Assembly (NCBI RefSeq): GCF_009741925.1 | Contig: NZ_WPCC01000010.1 | Coordinates: 1-64,000 of the forward strand | DNA: 64,000 bases | Reading direction: 5' to 3' | DNA from: Natronomonas sp. CBA1123 | GTDB taxonomy: Archaea; Halobacteriota; Halobacteria; Halobacteriales; Haloarculaceae | Shown here: positions 31,767-38,330 of the stretch, piece after piece | Position numbering within the stretch: position 1 is the first letter of the stretch | Layout: the number at the start of each line of letters is the position of its first letter | The notes under the pieces: generated by a model | The model's input: only the letters and a program-made list of their open reading frames with translations | Databases searched by the model: none | What the model was told of the DNA's origin: nothing | Made by a program: the position numbers and the translations under genes

Positions 31767-33614
31767 TTACAGGTCGCTGCTCTCGACGGTGATGGCGACC
31801 GCGCCCTCGACGGTCACGGAGGTGAGTTCCCCTGAGTAGCGGAAGCCGTCCATGCCCTTCCCGACGACGCCGGTGACGGTTCCGTCGCCGACCTCGTCTT
31901 CGAGGTCGTCCCATTTGGTACCGCCGTCCAGCGTCGAGCTGAGCGAGGCGTCGGCCTCGATGTCGCCGGATACCGACAGCTCGTAACTCGCGACGGTGTC
32001 GGTGTTCGTCCCGTCGACGATGACGCGGTTCGGCAGGGTCTCGGTCGTGCTGGAATCTTCGGTCGTGTCGTCGGTGGAGTCCGTGGTGTCGGTGGAGCCG
32101 TCGGTCGACCCGTCGGTGGAGTCCGTGGTGTCGGTGGAGCCGTCGGTACTGCTGTCTTCCTCGACGACGAGGCTCTCGAAGTCGACGGCCTCGCCGTCGG
32201 CGTAGAGGGTCAGCGAATCGACGTCGCCGCTGACGGAGTAATCCAGCAGGTCACCCTCGAAGCGGAAGGAGTCGCCGCTCTCGGAGATGCCGCCGGAGGT
32301 AGCGCCGAAGCCGGTCCACGTCCCGTCGTCGTTCTGTTCGGCGCCGTCGGTGTCGCTGTTCGCGGGGAAACTGTCCCGGTTGTACAGCGGTGTGACTTCG
32401 CCCGTCGTCGTGAACTCGTACTCGATGCCGCCGGAGTCCGTGGTGCGAAGCGCTATTTCCGTTCTCGTCGTCGTACTCGTGTCCTCGGTAGTGTCCGAGG
32501 TCGTCGTCTCGGTGGTCGTGTCCGAGGTGTCGGTGCTCGTGTCGGTGGAGGCGGAGACACAGTCGGAGCCCTGACACACGTCGGTGAACCAGCCGGGCAC
32601 CGTGAGGTTGCCGTCGCCGGTCACGTCGATGTTGTTGCCCGACCAGGAGTCGGGGACGTTCCGGATGGCGTCGTGGCTGGCGTTGTTGTAGACGCGGACG
32701 TTCTCGATGTGGCCGCTGCTTTCGGTGCCCTCCATAGCGAAGTTGATTGGGGCCGTCGCGCCGTCCCAAGAGTGGACCACGTCGCAGTTCTCGATGACGA
32801 TGTCGTCGCCGGAGCCGCGAACCCAGATACCGCGCTGGTTGTGTGCAAAGCCGGTGTCCGGCGACTTCGCGTCGTTGATGACGACACAGTCGCGGACGAT
32901 GGAGTTCGTCGACCCGACGCGGATGCCCGCGATGTTGACGTTGTGCGTGACACAGCCGTCGATGATTATCTGGCCGTCTTCGCCGCCTTCTTCGTACCCC
33001 GGTGAACTCGCGTAGATGCCGTTGTCGGAGAACTCGCTGATGTAGCAGTTGTGAATCTCGACGACGCCGGCGTGCTCCCGCGGGGAGTAGAACGCACGCG
33101 AGCGGTCGTCGGTCTCGGAGCCGTCCGGGAAGTTCCAGTTGTCGACGACGATGTGGCCGTCCGACTCGCACTCGAGGCGAATCCGGGATTCGGTGACTTT
33201 CCCGCGGACGGTGAGGTTCTTGACGACGACGGTACCGCCGGAAGCGAGGATGTTGTTGTTGAACTCGCCGGCGGTCGCGTTGAGGATGACCTCGCCCTCG
33301 CCGATGACGCCCGCGTTGTACTCGGCGTTGCGGTGGAAGCCGTCCCCCTCCCAGTCGTACTCGCCTTCGGGGATGCGGACTTCGACGTTGTTGTCGAAGA
33401 ACTCCTCGAGGTAGGGGTCGATTACGTCACCGTTAGTAAGCCCCTCTTCGCCCAAATCGACGACGGTATCCGGGTCGTACTCGCTGGGGAGTGCGACAGC
33501 CGAGCCCGCAAAGCCGGTCGCTGCGACCGCTGCCGCGGAGCTGGCCAGTTTGAGATACGTTCGTCGGTCGAATCCATCACCGCTTCCGTCACCGCTCTGC
33601 TGGCGTTCTGCCAT
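31767..33614 (-). CDS. Tat-exported right-handed beta-helix surface protein with Thr/Ser/Asp-rich linkers
   Basis: A 615-residue protein with a Tat signal (DRRTYLKLASSAAAVAATGF, residues about 16-36). The parallel beta-helix spans about residues 50-345 (HNCYISEFSDNGIYASSPGY; DGCVTHNVNIAGIRVGSTN; IENVRVYNNASHDAI). Two small beta domains follow, separated by low-complexity linkers (STDTSTDTSDTTTETTTS and a TDSTDGSTD type) that are likely O-glycosylation targets. The helix resembles pectate-lyase or surface-binding folds, but no catalytic site is recognised. A 37-base exact direct repeat lies in the second linker (32069-32147). The N-terminal region TVVDLGEEGLTNGDVIDPYLEE is homologous to the next gene upstream. 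Confidence 0.85.
   Translation of the reverse strand: MAERQQSGDGSGDGFDRRTYLKLASSAAAVAATGFAGSAVALPSEYDPDTVVDLGEEGLTNGDVIDPYLEEFFDNNVEVRIPEGEYDWEGDGFHRNAEYNAGVIGEGEVILNATAGEFNNNILASGGTVVVKNLTVRGKVTESRIRLECESDGHIVVDNWNFPDGSETDDRSRAFYSPREHAGVVEIHNCYISEFSDNGIYASSPGYEEGGEDGQIIIDGCVTHNVNIAGIRVGSTNSIVRDCVVINDAKSPDTGFAHNQRGIWVRGSGDDIVIENCDVVHSWDGATAPINFAMEGTESSGHIENVRVYNNASHDAIRNVPDSWSGNNIDVTGDGNLTVPGWFTDVCQGSDCVSASTDTSTDTSDTTTETTTSDTTEDTSTTTRTEIALRTTDSGGIEYEFTTTGEVTPLYNRDSFPANSDTDGAEQNDDGTWTGFGATSGGISESGDSFRFEGDLLDYSVSGDVDSLTLYADGEAVDFESLVVEEDSSTDGSTDTTDSTDGSTDGSTDTTDSTDDTTEDSSTTETLPNRVIVDGTNTDTVASYELSVSGDIEADASLSSTLDGGTKWDDLEDEVGDGTVTGVVGKGMDGFRYSGELTSVTVEGAVAITVESSDL
32069..32147. repeat. 37-bp direct repeat, period 42, inside the beta-helix gene
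   Basis: Copies at 32069-32105 and 32111-32147 are identical. They encode the Thr/Ser/Asp linker (DSTDGSTD units). Expansion or loss of 42-base units would keep the frame and change linker length. Confidence 0.75.
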
Positions 33615-33859
33615 ATCCGAGTAGGCAGGTATTATCTACAAGAGTGTAATGCCCGGATAGAAGCGCTTAGCTAGCTGTTTGTTGTGGATTACTAGTGATT
33701 CCTCGTCGATGGATGTAATTTTGCTATGGTTACGTATAGAACAACTGCTCGCGACGTTAACTCAGGGTAAACGGCTACTAACGGTGGTATGCGCGGACTA
33801 CCGAGACGGATGCTGTGATAGACAATGTCATGCTCTGTATAACGCTCAGTAGGTGGTCC
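33615..33859. other. AT-rich intergenic region between two beta-helix genes
   Basis: 245 bases of clearly lower GC than the genes around it. No gene is seen. It contains CTAGCTG and ACTAGTG near 33670-33695, a TTTTGCTATG sequence at 33719-33728 and the probable promoter of the gene starting at 33614. Confidence 0.5.
33719..33728 (-). promoter_or_regulatory. CATAGCAAAA, weak variant of the shared element
   Basis: It has two mismatches to CATAACAAAG (G for A within the core, A at the end). It lies about 105 bases upstream of the beta-helix gene starting at 33614, in the right orientation. Listed as a variant only. Confidence 0.25.
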
Positions 33860-35198
33860 TTACCACCGTTGGAGGCCGTCTCTGCGGTTCGTCGAGACGG
33901 AGGCGTCCACGTTGGCGGTCGAGTTGACGAGCCGCACGGCCTGCCCCGTGACGTCGAGAACGCTGTTCGTGACGACGTTGTCGGTCGACCGGCGGAATTC
34001 GATGCCGTCGCGGTCCTCTCCGGGCTGGTGGACGTACAGCCCATCGAGGACACAGCCGTGACGTTCGTCGATTCGGATGGCCGAGTCGTTCGCCGCGCTG
34101 CCGGTCACGGTGACGTTGTCACAGTCGAGCCGAGGTGGCGTCGACCCCTCGGCGACCGTCGGGTCGGGCACCTTCGCCCGAATGGCGTTGATGCCGTCGG
34201 CGTTGACGCGAATCCGGGAGTTCCGGACGGTCAACCGTGCGAGCTTCGAGGAGAGGACGATTGCGCCGTCGCTGTGTGTAACGTCTAACAACTCGACGCG
34301 GCAATCCTCGACGAGCGAGGGTTCTGCGTCGGGACGCGGTTCGTAGTCGGTGACCCGGATGCCGCGCATGTTCTCGAACTCCGGGTGCGGTTCGTCACAC
34401 CGGATGTGGGCGCCGCGGACGACCGACCCGCTCTTGATTCGGACGTTCGAGATGCCGCAGTTCGCGTAGTAGCCTCCCTCGACGACGATTCGCCCGGCAG
34501 GGGGGGTCGGCGTACAGGCCGTTGTCGGAGAACCCCTCGACGTGGCAGTCCCGAAAGACGATTTCGCCGTGGTTGTCGTCGCCCACGTACATGCCCGTCA
34601 CGCGCGACTCGCCGGAGCCGTCCGGGATGCTGACGCGCTCGACGACCCCTTTCCCGTCGGGGTCGGTCACGTCGACGCGGACGGGGCCGCCTCCGCGGTC
34701 GATTTGTCCGGCCACCGAGATGTTCGACACGAGGAGCCCGTCGGACACTTTCAACTGGAGCGCCCGGCCGTCGACCTCGGGATTCGTGTAGTCGAAGTGA
34801 AGCCCCTCGACGGCGATATCACGGCTGTCGATGGCGTTTATCTGTACCGTATCGTCGCCCTCCGCGGGAACGAGCGTCGCGTGGTCGCCGACGAGTGCGA
34901 GATTCGAGATTCCTTCGATGTTCCAGATGCCGCTGAGCAGGAAGCGACCCTCTCTGAGATACAACAGCGTGTCGTCGTCGGTGTACTCCTCCAGGAGCGG
35001 CCGTATCGACCGCTCGCCGTTCGGGTCGGCACCCTCCTCGACGAGGTCGACGACGGTTTCGTACTCCGAGGGGGTGGTCGTCGGTGGTGACGGTCCGCCC
35101 TCGGGGGTCGCGGTTGGCGTTTCGGTTCGCTCCCCGCAGCCGGCGAGTCCCGCGAGGAGACCCGCGGCTGCGGTTCGGAGCATCGTTCGACGGTGCAT
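33860..35198 (-). pseudogene. Beta-helix lipoprotein, frameshifted in a G7 run (possibly intact in the living cell)
   Basis: The first part (35198 to about 34500) has a lipoprotein signal (MLRTAAAGLLAGLAGCGERTE), a Thr/Pro-rich spacer and the start of a beta-helix (TVVDLVEEGADPNGERSIRP; DCHVEGFSDNGLYADPP). The second part (about 34500 to 33860) continues the helix (GIRVTDYEPRP; NADGINAIRAKVPDPTV; EFRRSTDNVVTNSVL). The two frames meet at seven G on the plus strand (34500-34506). With six, the text reads through as DPPAGRIVVEGGYYANCG and one protein of 445 residues results. It is homologous to the Tat beta-helix protein next door. Function unknown; probably surface-exposed. Confidence 0.8.
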
Positions 35199-35259
35199 CT
35201 ACCGGGCGAAGGCCCTGCGGCGGCATTGTAATAGGAACCGTACCCCGATTAGGAACCCA

Positions 35260-35538
35260 CTACGGCAGTAAATCGGCCGTGACGATGCGCTTCCACACCG
35301 CTTCGCCGAGTTCGGTCAGCGCGTACAGGCGGCCCTTCTGTCGGGCCTCTGGCACGAGCAATTCGACCATCTCCCGCTCCCGGAGCCGCCGCAGGGCACG
35401 CGAGATGTGTGTGATGCCGAGTCCGGACTCCTCGGCGATGGTCGTCGGCGTCGATGGCTCGGACGCCAACTGTCGGAGCACCGCGACGCGGTACTTCGAG
35501 CTGATGACGTAGCCGATTTCGTCCCACTCTGATGACAT
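35260..35538 (-). CDS. Small winged-helix transcription regulator (paralogue of 24692)
   Basis: A 92-residue single winged helix: WDEIGYVISSKYRVAVLRQL, then recognition helix GLGITHISRALRRLREREMVE and wing RQKGRLYALTELGEAVW. Length and sequence follow the protein at 24692 closely. There are no Cys and no ligand domain. It is alone on its strand, 61 bases before the lipoprotein gene and in the same direction, so it could be co-transcribed with it. The ATG at 35538 matches the paralogue's start; upstream in-frame ATG codons add sequence without similarity. Confidence 0.82.
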   Translation of the reverse strand: MSSEWDEIGYVISSKYRVAVLRQLASEPSTPTTIAEESGLGITHISRALRRLREREMVELLVPEARQKGRLYALTELGEAVWKRIVTADLLP

Positions 35539-35716
35539 TGTTGGATAGCGTGCGTCCGGCGACAACCGCCGCTCCACTGGGATTCGGTTCTCGGTGGCCC
35601 GCTCGCATCAGTAATTTCCGTTGGAAGTGGGGTGAGTGTTCTGTCGGGATGGCTACGGTTGGCTGTGATTGCTCCGGAACGATTGTCGGTTACGTGTACA
35701 CGTCGGCGGGAACGGC

Positions 35717-36559
35717 TCAGGCGTCCGGCGGCCGGAGTTCGACGCCCGTGATTTCGAATCGGGCGCCGCCGTCGCTTCCTTCGGTCACCTCGATGTCCCA
35801 CCCGTGGGCGCCGACGACGTCTCGAACGATGGCAAGGCCGAGTCCGGTGCCGCCCTCGTCCGTCGAAACCCCCGCCTCGAACACGTCCTCGCGTCGTTCC
35901 GCGGGGATTCCCGGGCCGTCGTCTTCGACGAAGACTCCCGTCTCGTTCGGGAGGAGTCCGACGGTGACCGTCAGCGCCGTCGTTTCGGCGTCGTCGGTCA
36001 GGGTCCGACTGCTCGGTGCGCCGTGCTCGACGGCATTTCGAAACAGGTTCTCGAACACCTGCGACAGCCGGGAGGCGTCGGCTCGAACCGCCCTGTCGGC
36101 GTCGACGACCACCGTCGCTCCGGTCGTCTCGACGGCCGCCCAGCAGTCCTCGACGAGCCGCTCCAAGACGAGGGGTTCGCGCTCGCCGACGACGCCCCCG
36201 TCGTCAACGAGAGCCGATACGTCCTCTACGAGCGCCTCGATGCGGTCGTGGGCGCGGTCGATGGCGTCGAGGTGGTCGGTGGCATCCGTCTCTTCTCTGG
36301 CCAACTCGAGGTGGCCGCTCGCGACCATCAACTGCCCCCGGAGGTCGTGGCCGAACGTGCGAACGAGCCGTTCGAGCCGCCGGTTTTCCGCTCGGAGGTC
36401 ACACGCGCTGTCCTCGAACGTCGGGGCGTCGTGGTCGTCGTCGCTCGTCGGACCCGCTGGCCGGGTCACCGGCCCCTCCGCGCGTGCGCTCTCGTCGTCG
36501 CCGGACTCCTCGGCTCCGGTCCGACGTGGGCGGTGGTCGGGCTGTTCGTGATGAGGCAT
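35717..36559 (-). CDS. Soluble histidine kinase without sensor domain
   Basis: A 280-residue protein with a disordered charged N-terminus, a short coiled coil, a HisKA-like segment FGHDLRGQLMVASGHLELAREE (H-box) and a HATPase domain: N-box QVFENLFRNAVEHGAPS, G1 VEDDGPGIPAE, G2 GTGLGLAIVRDVVGAHGW. The signal input must come from other proteins. The start is uncertain: ATG 36559 is preferred, and the frame is open to 36676 but crosses a run of seven C (36607-36613) where the added sequence looks poor. The HalOD1 gene diverges from it and a 14-base palindrome lies between them. Confidence 0.8.
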   Translation of the reverse strand: MPHHEQPDHRPRRTGAEESGDDESARAEGPVTRPAGPTSDDDHDAPTFEDSACDLRAENRRLERLVRTFGHDLRGQLMVASGHLELAREETDATDHLDAIDRAHDRIEALVEDVSALVDDGGVVGEREPLVLERLVEDCWAAVETTGATVVVDADRAVRADASRLSQVFENLFRNAVEHGAPSSRTLTDDAETTALTVTVGLLPNETGVFVEDDGPGIPAERREDVFEAGVSTDEGGTGLGLAIVRDVVGAHGWDIEVTEGSDGGARFEITGVELRPPDA

Positions 36560-36864
36560 CGGTCCTACCGCCCCCTCCGGATGTCGGGGTGCACTCGGCC
36601 CGCAGTCCCCCCCTCGCCGTAACTCGGTCGCTCGGCGTTCCCCCACGCGTCGTTCCTTCGACAACCGGAATGACATCGTCTCCAGTACCCGTCCATCGAG
36701 TATTGTTAACCGGCAACTACTGGCTCGTTATAACGAGTGGTTATCTCCGACACGGCGAGTTGATTCCGTCCGGTTCGCTCATGTCGCAACCGCGAGCGAG
36801 GGGATTGTGTCGAACGGAAAATACTCTCCAAACGTTAATATGGGGTGGTGTCGATTTAGCGGAT
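36560..36864. other. Intergenic region between histidine kinase and HalOD1 gene
   Basis: About 300 bases. The first 115 could be the 5' end of a longer kinase. The rest is AT-richer and holds the palindrome at 36724-36737 and an AAACGTTAATATGG stretch (near 36831-36844), the likely core promoter of the HalOD1 gene. No other gene is seen. Confidence 0.4.
36724..36737. promoter_or_regulatory. 14-bp perfect palindrome CTCGTTATAACGAG
   Basis: A fully self-complementary site in a divergent promoter region. Each half (CGTTAT / ATAACG) equals the core of the CATAACGAAG element found upstream of glycan genes, so the same protein could bind it as a dimer. Confidence 0.55.
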
Positions 36865-37164
36865 ATGTCTGGTCCCCTCGGGGACGAACCCGGCCACGTC
36901 GTCGATTCCGAAGGTGTTCGTATGTTCCGGACCGAATGGTCCTCAGAGCGCCCCCCGAGTCTCGCGGTCGTCGAGGCCGTCGCGACCGTCACCGATAGCG
37001 AACCGACGAAGCTCCCGCTTTTGAACGACGCAATCAACACCGACGCTCTCGATACGCTGTTCGTCCCGGAGGCCGACGACCAACTCCGGGTCTCGTTCGT
37101 TTACGACGGCCTGGATATCACCGTCGATGGCGAGGGCTCGGTCACGGTCTCGCCGGTCGAGTAA
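36865..37164 (+). CDS. HalOD1 output domain protein
   Basis: A 99-residue single-domain protein of the haloarchaeal output domain HalOD1: SLAVVEAVATVTDSEPTKLP, then INTDALDTLFV and LRVSFVYDGLDITVDGEGSV. Such proteins are thought to be signalling output or adaptor modules linked to two-component systems. The divergent histidine kinase is a plausible partner. The ATG at 36865 follows GCGGAT. A run of six C inside the gene (36951-36956) is in frame. Confidence 0.8.
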   Translation: MSGPLGDEPGHVVDSEGVRMFRTEWSSERPPSLAVVEAVATVTDSEPTKLPLLNDAINTDALDTLFVPEADDQLRVSFVYDGLDITVDGEGSVTVSPVE

Positions 37165-37184
37165 ACGTCGCTCCGGGCCGAGTA

Positions 37185-37196
37185 GGGGGGGGGGGG
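37185..37196. repeat. Run of twelve G in the intergenic region
   Basis: By far the longest mononucleotide run of the window. It lies 20 bases after the HalOD1 stop and about 70 bases before the HTH gene at 37263. Length variation here could change transcription of that gene, or the run length may be inaccurate. Confidence 0.8.
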
Positions 37197-37204
37197 ACCT
37201 TCCC

Positions 37205-37220
37205 CCTTCGACATCGAAGG
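37205..37220. repeat. Inverted repeat CCTTCGA-CA-TCGAAGG
   Basis: 7-base perfect arms with a 2-base centre, 43 bases before the HTH gene start and just after the G run. It may be an operator of that gene or the end structure of the HalOD1 transcript. Confidence 0.5.
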
Positions 37221-37262
37221 TGGAGATTATTGCTTGTTCGTGGCGACGGTGACGTAGGGTGG

Positions 37263-37853
37263 ATGGATATGGACATCACACGGTTGGTCGTGACCTATAG
37301 CGCGAAATCGAACACTCGGGGGAATAGCGGGGGTGGAGAAAGCGGCACGACCGGGAGTGAAACGTCGAACGAAGGGAACTCACTCGACGTCGTCTTCGAC
37401 GTTCTCAGCTCCTCACGGCGTCGACACGTGCTGCGGCAACTCGAGGCCTCCGGCGGGGAGTCGAATATCAACGACCTCGCCGAACACATCGCGGCGGTGG
37501 AGAACGACAAGGCGGTGTCGGCGCTGAGTTCCCAGGAGCGAAAGCGCGTCTACGTCAGCCTCTATCAGGCACACCTCCCGCGGATGGAAGAGGTCGGTGT
37601 GGTCTCTCTCGACGACGGGACGGTCTCGGTCGGCCCGAACGCCGACCGCGTCTACGCCCATCTCTCACAGCCATCGGAGCCCGAATCGGCGAGGCTGCCC
37701 GTCGCGTACGTGATTCACACGGCGCTCAGCATCGTCGCGCTGTTGGTGGGGTTCGTGTGGTTCGAGTCGTTCTTGCCCGTCCTGTTTGCGCTGTCCCTTT
37801 CGGTGTACGCAGTGCTCGCGGGCTGGCAACTCCTGACTGCCGAGCGGCGATAA
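37263..37853 (+). CDS. DUF7344-type HTH protein with C-terminal membrane helices
   Basis: A 196-residue protein with a Gly/Ser/Asn-rich N-terminal tail, a winged-HTH-like domain (VFDVLSSSRRRHVLRQLEAS; INDLAEHIAAVENDKAVSAL then SSQERKRVYVSLYQAHLPRM) and two membrane helices near residues 145-190. The stretch from AEHIAAVENDKAV to SSQERKRVY is identical to the protein at 40403 and similar to that at 24136. It is probably a membrane-tethered regulator. An alternative start (MDITRL) lies 6 bases downstream. Transcription may be affected by the G run and inverted repeat just upstream. Confidence 0.75.
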   Translation: MDMDITRLVVTYSAKSNTRGNSGGGESGTTGSETSNEGNSLDVVFDVLSSSRRRHVLRQLEASGGESNINDLAEHIAAVENDKAVSALSSQERKRVYVSLYQAHLPRMEEVGVVSLDDGTVSVGPNADRVYAHLSQPSEPESARLPVAYVIHTALSIVALLVGFVWFESFLPVLFALSLSVYAVLAGWQLLTAERR

Positions 37854-37894
37854 CACCTCGAGCGCTCGCGGACGAAACGGTTGGGGTGGGTGGG

Positions 37895-37914
37895 ACCGCC
37901 ACGAACGTGGCGGT
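37895..37914. terminator. Hairpin ACCGCCAC-GAAC-GTGGCGGT after the HTH gene
   Basis: 8-base perfect stem with a 4-base loop, 42 bases after the stop at 37853. There is no T-run, so a terminator role is tentative; a second small hairpin (GTGGT-CGAA-ACCAC) follows about 15 bases later. Confidence 0.4.
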
Positions 37915-38022
37915 TCGGCGCGTCACGTCGGGTGGTCGAAACCACACTTCGACGCGCCATGCGTCGATTGTTTTCCTATGGTATAGTATTTTGTGACGAT
38001 TCGAGTGACATACTCCGAGGCG

Positions 38023-38193
38023 TCACTCGCCGGAACGGGCGGCTGCCCCCGCATACAGCGCCTTCGAGGGGAGACACTGTGTACAGCCGTAGACGGAGCG
38101 CCCCCGTCCGAACACGCGAACGAACCGTGCCGACACCGATGTTCCACACCGTTCACACGACCAGTTGGTTTGGTCCTCCTGTAGGGAGTCCAT
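38023..38193 (-). CDS. Small zinc-finger protein (DUF7563-like), 56 residues
   Basis: The frame reads MDSLQEDQTNWSCERCGTSV followed by SARFVRVFGRGRSVYGCTQC and LPSKALYAGAAARSGE. Two CxxC knuckles (CERC and CTQC, 24 residues apart) make a four-cysteine zinc site; the VRVFG and YGC pattern matches a haloarchaeal small zinc-finger family I recall as DUF7563. It is short enough to be missed by length-filtered gene finders. A CATTACAAAG sequence lies at -33 to -24 from the ATG (38217-38226), which fits a leaderless transcript. Partners and targets are unknown. Confidence 0.75.
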   Translation of the reverse strand: MDSLQEDQTNWSCERCGTSVSARFVRVFGRGRSVYGCTQCLPSKALYAGAAARSGE

Positions 38194-38216
38194 GCCAATT
38201 GCTACCTACACTACCA

Positions 38217-38226
38217 CTTTGTAATG
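38217..38226 (-). promoter_or_regulatory. CATTACAAAG, one-mismatch copy of the shared element before the zinc-finger gene
   Basis: The plus strand reads CTTTGTAATG. It lies at TATA-box distance from the start at 38193. Its T in place of A brings it closer to an ordinary TATA box. Confidence 0.45.
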
Positions 38227-38330
38227 CCGAGCGGAACGGCCGGTTCGTCGCCGCTATCCGGAGGATACTCCGCGTTCGCCGCAGACGCAGGTGTCGCTAA
38301 AATCGCCGGAACACGTCGGTTCGGCACCGC

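Noticed and set aside
36607-36613. C7 run at the 5' end of the histidine kinase as a frameshift
   Set aside because: The start of the kinase is uncertain and probably downstream of the run, so no break can be shown; a one-base deletion leads to a stop.
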